From assembly GCF_036898095.1 (NCBI RefSeq), contig NC_090726.1, positions 44,650,481 to 44,714,480 on the forward strand: a stretch of 64,000 nucleotides of DNA, written 5' to 3'. Made by a program: the position numbers and the translations under genes. This document shows, piece after piece, positions 21,701-34,100 of this stretch; positions within the stretch are counted from its first letter, which is position 1, and the number at the start of each line of letters is the position of its first letter. The stretch is from Palaemon carinicauda (lineage: Eukaryota > Arthropoda > Malacostraca > Decapoda > Palaemonidae). A model generated the notes under the pieces. That model was not told the DNA's origin. It made no database searches and saw only the letters and a list, made by a program, of their open reading frames with translations.

Positions 21701-24700
21701 AATATTCCTCATCCAGCTCTCGTTGGGGGACGGGATAATTAAATGTTATTAGAGTCTTGCATGAAGCCAAGAAATATAATGAAAGAAGATATTTAAGTTT
21801 GCATGCTGTACTCTAAGAATATCATAGTGATATTGGTGGATGGTTTCTTAAGCATAAAACTCTGTCGTCAATACTCTAAACCATAATTAGTTTTCTTTAT
21901 CAATTATTTGTTAATGGTATTCCATAGTATCTTTCATTAAGAAATTAATTATACTCTTTATTGAATACAGCAGTTTTGATTCTCTAGTATTCTTTTTTAG
22001 GTTTGTTTTGTTAATTGAATAATTTACAAATTTCAGGAATTGGTTGAACAAGTGCCAAGTCAACACTTGATTGACTTAATTGCAGCATTTGTTAGAGCAA
22101 CATTGCCGGAAAGACTGAAAGTACTCGATGCTGTTGACCTGGCAACTCGTCTTAAAGTCACTCTGCCCCTGCTCCTCCGTCACATACAAAAACTAAAGGT
22201 AATAATACCTTCCGAAGCCGCATACGGCCCGGTCGGGTAGGCTAACCACATAAACGTTAAAATAGCCTAACTAATACTCAAACCTTAATAAACTTAAATA
22301 ACTATAATTAATCATTGTATAAGATGTCTAGAGCTAAGTAACAAGACTACAATTAGTATGAGGAACTAACTGGAAGTCGTCAAGTAAGCATGAAGCTCTC
22401 GGAGGTAGCGACACCAAAATGGCTGCTAGGGGAGAGGCATCATATGACACTGTATGAGACTATAATTAACAATATTATCAAAATTTTACGAGTGTCGCAA
22501 CCTCAGCTCATCAAAATTGATAATTGCAATACTTAACTTAGGAGTAGGAGTCTCCAGAAGCTCAGACATCTTCACTAAACACAAAATAAAGGTTCTGAAC
22601 ACAAGAACGCGTGTTGATATCACGGTGCCATAGAAGGAATGATGGGAGAAGCGTGGGTAGTGGTAGTGGTGGTGGTGGGGGGTGGGGGAGCAGTAGCTGT
22701 AGTAGCGGGCAGTAGTCGGATGTAGAACGGCACCTCGCAGTAACGGGGATGTTGAGGAAGGAGAAGACTAATTGGTAAGGGACCTCTGATAGTGGTTTTA
22801 ACACGCCCCAGTTACTATACCGACACCCTATAAGGGTGAGCGAGCTGTGTATATTCCTGGCATTCCATGCAACTTTTTTCTCTGGTATATTTAGCAGTAT
22901 TTATACCTTAGAAATGGTGCGTTAAGGAGCATTTCACTGGGCGACACAGGTCCCTCGCCCAGAAATAGATTTTTCCTTCGTCAAAATCCCTTTTTTCTCT
23001 GTTTATTGCTTTGTTATGAATGTTATCATTTAGTATGTTAAGAAGAATTTATAATATTGTTGTTGTTTATGCTTATTAAAACTACATGTAAATGCTGAAT
23101 GCCTTCATTCTTAGTTATATTTTACAGAACTTTTCAGTTTTTAATGTGGCGCAGTTTAGAAATGTTAGAATAATAAACGTTCTTATTCATAAGTTTGAAG
23201 AATTTTGTATAATTTCGAAAGCTTAGGCAAAAGACTAATATTGATACCATATAATATGCTGTTCTTTTTCATCTCCCCTATATAATGAAGAGCAAGTGTC
23301 TGGATATGTATATAAATATATACAGTGTATATTTCTTTCTTGTCATGCTGAGCTGCAACCAATCAGAAAACAACAATTTCCCACAAATTGCCCAAACTGC
23401 CGTGTTGTAATTAGGAGAGGGGGAGGCAGTGGGAAGAGTTGAATCTGTGTGCGTATGTGTGCATATCTATCTAAATATTTAGTTGTCATATTTGACGGGT
23501 ACATTACAGTAATATAATTTCAATTCATCTTCTGATTTCTAGGAAGATAGAGAGAGTGATGATACAAGGAGCAGGAAAGATTTCAAGATTGTGAAGGTGA
23601 CACGTGGAGGGAGAGGTTTGTCCCATGATGCAGACTCGTACGAAGATGACCAGAATGAGCTGGCAGAGTTAGAAGCAAAGATTAAAGAGGCTAATTTACC
23701 AGAACACGCTTTGAAGGTATGAGAACTAAATGGCACATTTAAGTAATTTTGGATAATTCTTTATGTTCATATATGAACAAACCTTATTTTTACTTGATGT
23801 ATCCTAGTGTGCTGAGTTTTTCAAAGAATTGGATTATTTTTCAAATAAATAATAGTTCAGCTTTCCAATAAAGTATTCTTAACTAGGAAAAAGACTTGAT
23901 TAGAGGGATTTGGAGTTGAAAATTCTCTGGGGCTATGATAAAAATATCAATACTTTGTCTTTATTTCAATGAAGAACACTTCCATTGTGTTGTCCCACAC
24001 TGAAGTTTAGGTCCTGACATAGCCGAAGGAGGACATAAAATTAGTGGCCAAGTTTTCTTCGGTTTGATTTTTACTCTAGGCCATCACAAGCCAATCATAA
24101 AGGATTTGTTGTAGTCCTCAAGGATGTCTCATTTAGCTAAATTACCTGACTTTGCCTCTATTTACACTGCAGGGATGATTATTGCCTTAGTGAAGGCTTG
24201 TATGTGAAACAAAGGGTAAAATTTATATATTTATGTATATCTGTGTACAGACTGCAAAGAAGGAACTCGCACGACTGAAACAGATGGCGCCACATATGCC
24301 CGAATCTTCAATGACCCGAAATTACTTGGATTTATTAGTTGATCTGCCTTGGTCGGTTTCTGTAAAAGATACCTGCAACATCAGTAAAGCCAGAGCTGAT
24401 TTAGATGCTGATCACTATGGCTTGGAAAAGGTGAGTTTTCATCAAAATTTGAAAAGTACTTGGTGAAAGTATGTCTCCCAGGGATGCATGTGGTGTGTGT
24501 GTGTGTGTGTAAAGGTGTATAAAACTGTTGCCAATTGGGGGTCAACTTAATTAGCTCTTATAGGATGAGCATGGTTATTGATTCTTCTCTAATATTTCTA
24601 AATCCACTTCCCGTATAGATACCTTCAAGTGTCTAACATAAGATTCATGTATTCCTTAACTTTGAAGGGCTTTCATTACTGCTGATGTTTTGACAAAATC

Positions 24701-25094
24701 AAGTTTTCTCATGGTCTAAATTTCATATGTAGTAGTTTATCATATAATGTTAATTTTTCCATTAGCTGGTTAAATTTATGAATATGGTCAGTCGTTGAAT
24801 AACCACTTCTAAAGCTGGTCAGCTCACGTCGATTAGAATCCAGCTGTCTTTCTATTCAGCCTAATATCATCTTTATAAAGTAAATAACTTATATATTACT
24901 AAGATTAAACATATTGGGCAGTAATTTTTCAGGTCTTTTGTCTCTTTTTGTGAATTAGTATAATGAATAGTTTTTTCAAGCTGTAGCTATAGAGCATTCT
25001 TGCAGACATTTTGTGTAAAGTTCAGTGAGTTTTACTGTCTACATTCATACATATGTTTACATATATACTTATACATATACTGGTACTGTATATA

Positions 25095-25185
<91 letters not shown>

Positions 25186-28100
25186 AGATAGATACATATA
25201 CCAGTATATATACATTATATATGCATATACTGTATACATACCTTATATCCCTGGTTGCACGATCACTTAGTCTTACACTCCAGTTATATACTTTTCAAAG
25301 GTTAAGCGTCGAATTTTGGAGTACTTGGCTGTACGACAACTTCGTGGTGACCTCAAGGGACCGATATTGTGTTTCGTGGGTCCTCCAGGTGTGGGTAAAA
25401 CAAGTATTGTTAAATCCATTGCAAGTACACTTGGCCGACCTTATTATCGGATGTCATTAGGTAAGAATATCTTGAAGTTACGTTATTTTATTTACTGTAT
25501 TCAGTATATATAATCCCAATCTTGCAAAACTAGGGGAAGCAGTGTAAGAGAATTGCTTATACATAGAAATTGTTTTTTGTTTTTTTAAACTTATTGGTTG
25601 GTTCAAGGAAGTTTCTTAGATGGATCTTAAATTTTTTTTTATTAATGGATTAATTATTTAGTCATTTCCTCCGCCAACGAAGTTGGGAGGAGGATATGGT
25701 TCTGCCCGTTTGTCTGCGTGTTTGTTTATTTGTGAACAACTTCCTGGCCACAATTTTACTCATAGAATAATGAAAGTTTCAGGGATTAATTGTTATATTG
25801 AGACATGGAAGTGATTCAATTTTGAAAATCCTAGGTCAGAGGTCACGGTCAAGGTCGAGCAAAAGGTCGACCGAATTAATCCTAACCTTAACCCTAAGTT
25901 TGCACATGGTTGTCACACGGACATCCAATACACCTACGGTCTAAATTGATTCCATGAAAGGCGAGCTGGTTTAGAGAAAAACTGCTGTGGAGGAGGTCTG
26001 GACTTTGAGTGCTTTTCTAGCTTATACGGTATCTGTGAAGTCCTTATGATTTTTGATAAGTACCTCCTCTTATTGAAAGAATGGCGATTTACTTTCTCAT
26101 ATTTTTGACCCTTAACTAAAGCAAAATAACTTACGTAAATTTGAAAACGTAGCTGAGAAACCCCCAATACTCTAGTTTCAAATAACAATGCTTGAACTCG
26201 CTGCATATTTTGTACGCCAAGAATGAGAATGATATTGATAGAATGTTTACTCTTAATGCACGAGTATTAATATTATCTTTGTCACTATTACCATCATACT
26301 TCGAAGCAAACGGCTGTACCTATACAATAATGTCTTTAAAATAGCTATGATGTAATTAGCACCTTACCATTATTGTGTTATGGTCACTTATGTAATAGAA
26401 ACCCCCTAAAAATAAGGTAAATTTACATTAACATAAATGAAACTAAGGGAGGAGAGGGAGAGATATAGAATTTGTATATTTTCTATTTATTTGTTTATTC
26501 ATATTGTGCACTCAGTATTTACAGATTCTTTCTTCAGTTTCTGGTAAATTGAATGAAAGATATAAGTTTTGAATAAGAGAAAATGTTACATTGTTGCTGT
26601 TGATGTGTGCTGTTTGTATACAGTAGTTAGGTTTTATCAGAATTCAGGTTTACAGTTTTTGTGCACATCTAGGACAAAATAGTTTTAACAACTGTCATTT
26701 ATTTTGTGAAATTGCACATGACACAGACAACACAGATCAGCAGTTATAGTATTTATATACTATTTATATTGGTTTTGGTATTATAACCCTTTTTACCCCC
26801 AAGGTAAGGTTAAATTTCTAGCACATTTTGCTATATATTTTTTTAAATTGCTTTAACAGCCTTAATTTTTGTCATAGAGAGGTCAAGTTGGTCTCATTCT
26901 TTCGGAAAATGCCTGAAGTTTCTCATAAAGTTATCGAAAATGTGCAAAAACATGTAAATAACAGTGTTTTGCAAGAACGTACCGGTATGTCCTTTGGGGG
27001 TGAAAGGGTTAAGATATTTAGAAAATAATTACAATGGGTACCCTACAGGAGGATGCGGGTAGGGTTTTCAGATATAAGGACTTTGAATCTAAGAGATTTT
27101 AAACTTGTGGGTCATCTTGGAAACCAAACCTCTCTGTATTTCTAGTCTGATCTTTGTGGAACTTCACTACATTATCAGAAAAGTAAATATATAAGTGAAA
27201 ACTTTATGAATTCGTACAAAATGGTTTGTTTCAACTTTAGTATATTTTTAAGTGTCGCCTTTTTAGAATACAGTACATCATGATACATTTGAGTAATTAA
27301 ATTTTGTGCTAAGTTTTAATATTTTAGAACTGACATTTCCTTTATTTGAAGTAATGATGGTAGCATTGTATTAAGAATAAGTTTTATATGAGAGTTGTAT
27401 GAAATTGATTTCAATACAGTACATCATGAAACATTTGAGTAATTAAAATTTGTGCTAAATTTTAATCTTTTAGAAACGTTATTTCCTTTATTTCATTATT
27501 TGAAGTAATGATCATAGCATTGTACAGTATTAAGAAGAAATTTTATATGCGAGTTGTATGGAATTGAATTTTGTAGGTGGTGTGAGTGACCAGCATGATA
27601 TACGTGGTCATCGCAGAACTTACATAGGTGCTATGCCGGGGAGGGTTATACAGGGATTAAGATCAGTCAAGGTATGTTGATTTATACTGTACTGTACTGT
27701 ACTTTGATAAATTTTGACTTTAAAGTTGACTTTAAAGTTCCATTTTGGTAATTCAAACTCATACCTTCCTATGTTTTTTTGTGCATAGCTTGTGATGCAG
27801 TGCCTGTAATGACCTAATTTTTGATTGAGCTGCAAAATAGATTACTTCTAATAAAGAATTCTAGCAGACTCTCTTATAACGTACAGTAGTTGAAGAATTT
27901 TGCTCTCTTTTTCCTCCAAAGTTATAAAATAAGTACATGTACGTATGTACGTACACAAAGTTCATATAAAAGATACCATAATTGCTATTTTTAAATACTG
28001 TATAGTATAGTATGTTGAATTTTATAACCTATTCTGTTGTACTCTCAAAATTGCAATTTACACTTGTATCAGACATAAGAGGTATAGAAGAATTTCAGTG

Positions 28101-31100
28101 CACGTTATCAGAAAATTAATGAAGCACTTAAGCAATGTACTTCCCTTTAGTGTAAAAGTTAAACCTTTCTTTTTAGGTAGTAGAGTCCCCTTAAATGAGG
28201 AAAAATCCTGAATAATGTATGCATCCTTATTAACTCACAGACACCCTATTTCTATATACAATATATCTAGAAAAACTTAGCATATTTCAGCCTTGAAAGA
28301 AAATACAAAAGTATTCATAGTTATATAACCTAAAGTTCAGAAAATCATTCACAGTTATTTCTATTAAATAGAAAAGACAGAAAACCCCCACAGTATTACA
28401 TAAGGCTTGAAAACTCGCTTTCAAAACGGTATCAGTCTCAACTTCCTTTCCTCTCTTATGTAACGAGCATATAGTGCTGTATTTGGTATAATATAACTCC
28501 ATGCTCTTTAGTATTTGCAGTAATGTTATATTCACAATATGCGTGAATGAACCTTAACTGAAAAAAGATATAGCTGCATCTAGTCATATAAGACCAAATG
28601 CAGCTCAGGATACTCTGGAATTTAACAAGGAAGAGAGAGTTAAAAAAAGTGTTTACAAATCCTTTTGTAATACTACTGTATACTGGCTTATCTTTTATAT
28701 TAAAAACAGTTCTGTATTTGTTGTTATATAATTGTAAACATGTACCCATATATATTGCTCTATAGAATGCCAGGCCTACCTGTGAGTAATCAAATTTGCA
28801 GAGGACAGATATGTGAAAGGTAAGGTAAGGGCTGACAGTATGATTACCTCTTGATACCTATTCAGTCTTTCTCACATAATTCAAGATAGGGAACACATAT
28901 TGTTACAGAAGTTTTCATGGAGGAGATCCTTCTTCCAAGCAGTAGCCCTTACCATCTCGTCTATCTAACACAAGCTAAACTCTCCTTAAAATTAATTATT
29001 TTCATGTTCAATAAGAATTTGTTTCGGTTAACTTTTGATTTTAGGGTAATAATTTGTAGAATAATTTCCATTGCAAAGCTCTTAACTTAGAGAATATGTA
29101 TTTAGGAGCATGTGGAATGCATTGAAGTGAATTTCCTTTTATTCTTATGGGAAAAATTGTTGCTTCAAACTCATCCCCAAGAGAGTTAAACTCTTATAAT
29201 GCGGCTTTATTGTGCATAATAAAAAAGGATGGCACTTAAGCATGAAGACCTGTTCTTCCTCACAAACATTAGGAAATGGGCAAAACTGCAGTCATTACTC
29301 CAAAGATTATACTGTTAGGTATACTGGGTGAAAAGGCTAGAAGTCTTACTATGTATTTATGAATTTATGTATAATAATACTGTGCCTTTATTCATAGGTC
29401 AACAACCCAGTTATGCTTCTTGATGAGATTGACAAGCTCGGGACAGGTATTCATGGTGATCCAGGCGCAGCACTCTTGGAGGTTCTAGATCCAGAGCAGA
29501 ATTCCACCTTCACAGACACTTACTTAAATCTACCATTTGATCTCTCTCAGGTTTGAAGATGAATTTTTGTTCAATTTACTCATATTTATTATTGAAAAAC
29601 TATTATATTTGAATATTATTTTCATTTTGAATACTGCCTACTGTACTGTGCTTTTTCTTTTTATGTTAAGTTCATGTTGCTAATTCTGTATTAACCCTTT
29701 TACCCCCAGGCTATTAGGAAATTTCCAACCCTTAACCCCCAGGGGGTTATTTTTTTCCCAGCACATTTTGCAGTATATTTTTTTTAAATTGCTCTAACAG
29801 CCTTAATTTTTGTCATAGAGAGGTCAGGTTGGTCTCATTCTCTTGGAAAATGCCTGAATTTTCTAAAAAAAAAAAATTATCAAAAATATGAAATTTTATA
29901 GCATTTTTTTGCAAGGACGTACCGGTACGTCCATGGGGGTAAAGGGATGGCTTTTGTTAAACGTTCTTTTTGGGTAAAAGGGTTAAGAGCTTCACTTTGT
30001 GGTCTGGTGTGTAATGGCTATTTTTCCTTGTCTTTAGGTTTGAATAACCAAACCAGAAATTTAACTTCTAAATTTATGGACAATATGTACTTGCTATATC
30101 ATATAAGAACTAGCTACGAAACCCCTTAAGTTATGTTCTTGACTAGTAAACAGTTGTCATCACAATGATTTTGGGCCTTCAGTCCTATTCGATGGCATAA
30201 ACTCCATTTGTGTGAGAGCATTATGACTTTTGAGAGAATATAGTGCTTTATAATGTCTTGTACAGTATTGTATACTCGCATATGCGACACTTCAAATTTG
30301 ATAAAAAATTATTTCATTGTATTGTTTATCCCACATATTATGCGAGAGTTCCATTTCAGCTAGATGAAACTGCTAGATTTTAAAATACTGTAGTCTGTTT
30401 TGTTTTCTTTTGTCGGATTACTTCCTTAACTCTTAATGGGAAAAATTTACCATACCATTATTTTTTACAGAAAAAAACAATAAATGTCCATCCAAAATGT
30501 AAATACACAATGGTATTTTTTTTTAATTTGGAAAATTAGTAAAAGCATTAAAAAAAGATGTGAACAAAATTGCTACTTTCAATATTCACTAGATAACAAT
30601 GGTATAAATTTTGCAGGAAAATTTCTATTCATACTTTATTTTTTTCTGTTCATTAAATGTACGTTTATTTTATAACCTATAATACCTTTTGTATGATGAT
30701 AGTTTTTATTAATTATTCCTTGGATACGTGAATCAGTTTTAACTCTTGTGAATTAAAAAAAAAAAATATTCAGGAGTATGCTTGCTGAATACTAGTGCAC
30801 ATTTTATACTCTCAAATACTTTAGATTTAGTTTATAATCACTGATCGTGATCAATGCATCCTTAGAGTTCCCTTTTGTCAAGCTTAGCAGCTACTCACTA
30901 TGCTTGAAGTGTGTATTTTTCAATATTAAACTTACCCGATAATCATGTAGCTGTCAACTCCGTTGCCCGACAGAATTCTATGGAGGGATACGCCAGCTAT
31001 CACAATACTAGAAGGGGGTGTACTTACCAGCGCCACCTGTGGCCAGGTACTATAGTACTTCTTGTTGACACCTCCTCAATTTTTCCTCTGTCGTGCTTCC

Positions 31101-34100
31101 GGCAAGACGTTCTGGGATACGCTTATGATCTTCGAGTATTTTCACGGCTTTTGGTGAAGTATTCTCTCAGATTTCGGCTGTCGCTTTACTGGAAAACTTC
31201 TATATTAGCTTAGATAGCTTTTATTTAATCCTGATTAACGGTTAACGATCTTTTGCTTGATTTTGAAACCCCACTTGGCTAACTCTTTGGATTCAAGATG
31301 TCTGACATTTCACAAGCCCCCACCCATAGGCGATGTAGGTCTTGTAATAGGCGTATTCCGAAGGCCTCGGTAGATCCTCACACCGCTTGTTCTGACTGTA
31401 GGGATAGGCCCTGTCAGTTAGAAAATCGATGCGAGGAATGCGCCGGACTTTCGGAACTTGATTTTGTCCGTCTTCTGAAGTATTCAACCAAGTTAGAGAG
31501 AGGCAGAGTTAGGAGGAGTTCTTCTCACTCTTCACTTTTTTCCTCACCTCATGATCCCCTACCTTTTCCTACCCCTGTAGTGGCTACCCCCGAACCTACT
31601 ATTTGCCCTCAGCCTGATATGTCTGTTGTTTTGCGTGCTATTCAGGCCTTAGGCGATAAAGTAGAGTCAGTGGTTAGCGATCATAAGTCTCTTATGGCCG
31701 AAGTCAAGGAACTTAAGGTCAAGAGTGCAGTGGGTGGTATTAGTGCCAGTGCTGTGACGAGTGCTAGTGTCAGTGCAGTGCCAAGTGCTAGTGTCAGTGT
31801 GGTGCGTGAGGATACTTCTGTGCGTGCCAGTCGTCCTCCCAGTCCGGGACCTCTTGCAAGCTCCCAAGCCCAGGGGAGAAGCAATGTCGAAGGGCAAAAG
31901 GGTTCGGCAGGCCTTGATCGGCGCACAGAAGTATCCTCGGTGGTTGCGGGCGTGTCTTCCAGAGACCGTCACTCCCACCTGCAGACGATTGAGCCCGTCT
32001 TTTACTCGTCCGCTGATCAATTGTCAGGGAAGAAACGCTGGACTCAGGTCTCTAGACCACTCAAACGCAGAGTCCAGTCCGCGAGTGCTCAACCGGGCTG
32101 CAGTCATTGGCTCAGCTCTGACTCGCCGCAGTCATCTGTCGACTGCACTCCGCCCAAGAGGAGTAAGGTTCTGCCGCAACAGATCTCTGCTGTTAAGGCT
32201 TTGCCTCAGCAGACCTTAGTGTCTGCCGACCCCAAGTTGACTCTACTGCAGTCCATGCAGTCGCAACTTTCAGTCTTGATGCGTGAGTATCGGGCTGAGA
32301 AGGTTGCGCCTCCGCCTCCGCCTGCACTCGCTCCGCCTGCGCTCGCTCCGCCTGCGCTCGCTCCGCCTGACCGCAGTACCGCCTGCCAGGCGTACGATGT
32401 TGAGCCACGTTCTGAGTTTACTGTTCCCAGTGGTGTACAGCTCCCTCCGCCTTCCTTAAGGCAACCTCAGCAATGGGATCAGGAGGCTTATACCACTCTT
32501 CCTCCGCTTCCACTGGCTGCTCCACCATTGATGCAACACTCGGTTGAGGTACAACAACCTCTCCCATCCATGAGTCAGTCTCCTCAGCTCTCGCTGCAGC
32601 GAGCTCAACCCTCCTCAAGGCAAGCACCACAACACCTTAGCCTTGCGCCTCAGGAGCCTCAACTCTCGAGACATTTACTACGTTCTGCGCAGCCTCTACC
32701 TCATCGCTCTCCGCTCACACCGCAGGAACCTCTTCTCGTTCCTCAGGAACTTGCTACTGCGCATCCGCCTTCCGCTCGGCAAGCGCAACCCTTGAGTTCA
32801 GTCACTCATGCTAGGAGTCAGCCTCCTCCACCCATGCGCCTACCTTCTGCTGCTACTTTTGATCAGCCCTTGCAGTCTGAGCCTCAGGTGTTCCCTCAAC
32901 AGAGTCTTGAAGAGGAAACCACTAATATTGTTGTTCCAGCTCGTGCTGACTCTGCCGTTCAGCATACCTTTCCGATCTCTTCGCTACACTCTGGTGATGA
33001 GGCGTCTGATGATGAGGCGGCACACCTGGATCCCTCATCAGACGTGGATGAATCCAAGTCTTCTCCACCTTCTATTGACTTTCGTAAGGTCTTGGCTCTG
33101 TTTAGGGAGGTATACCCAGACCACTTTGTCTCTGCTATTCCCCGCTCTCCGCCTTCTGAGTTTTCGCTGGGCATGCAGCCAGCTAAGTCTACCTATACTA
33201 AGCTAGTCCTAGCAAGGTCCTCTAAGAGAGCGTTAAGGATCTTAGGGGAGTGGTTGCAGACTAAGCAACACCTTGGCAAGACTTCGTTCATGTTTCCTCC
33301 GACTAAGCTCACTTCTAAAGCGGGCGTTTGGTATGCCACAGGAGAGGAACCAGGCTTGGGAGTACCTGCCTCTGCCCAGGCTGACTTCTCAAGTCTGGTA
33401 GACTCGCCTCGTAGAACAGCCATGAGGCGCTCTAAGGTTTGCTGGACCTTCTCAGACCTTGATCACTTCCTGAAGGGTGTTTTTAGAGCATTTGAGATGT
33501 TCAACTTTCTAGACTGGTGCCTGGGGGCCCTCAGCAAGAAGACCTCCCCTGCGGACAAGGATTCTGCCATGCTATTAATGTCCTGCATGGATAAGGCCAT
33601 TAGAGACGGATCTGGCGAGCTTGCGTCGATGTTTGTGTCAGGGGTTCTTAAGAAAAGGGAACAGCTATGTACCTTCCTTTCCTCCTGCATTACACCTTGT
33701 CAAAGGTCTCAACTCCTTTTCGCTCCGCTCTCGAAGTTCCTCTTCCCCGAAGAGCTGGTTAAGGACTTGTCTGCTGCCCTGATACAAAAGGACACACATG
33801 ATCTTGTAGCCTCATCGGCTCGTAAGACTAAGGTTGCTACCTCAGTCCCCAGGACTTATCGCACCCCAGTGGCTGATACTCCTGCTACGAGGTTCATACC
33901 GCCCTTTCGTGGTAGAGCCCCCAGCCGAGGAAGCTCCCGTCCAGACTCTTCCAGGAGCAAGTCTAGGAAAGGTTCCAAGGCTTCTAAAGGAAAAAACTGA
34001 CTCTCCGCATCTCCAGACAGCAGTAGGAGCCAGACTCAAGAGCTTCTGGCAAGCCTGGGAAAAGAGAGGTGCAGACGCCCAGTCTGTCAGTTGGCTGAGG

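Noticed and set aside
25000..25270. Tyr/Ile-rich reading frames
   Set aside because: Direct product of the (TA)n microsatellite in LONP2 intron 7.
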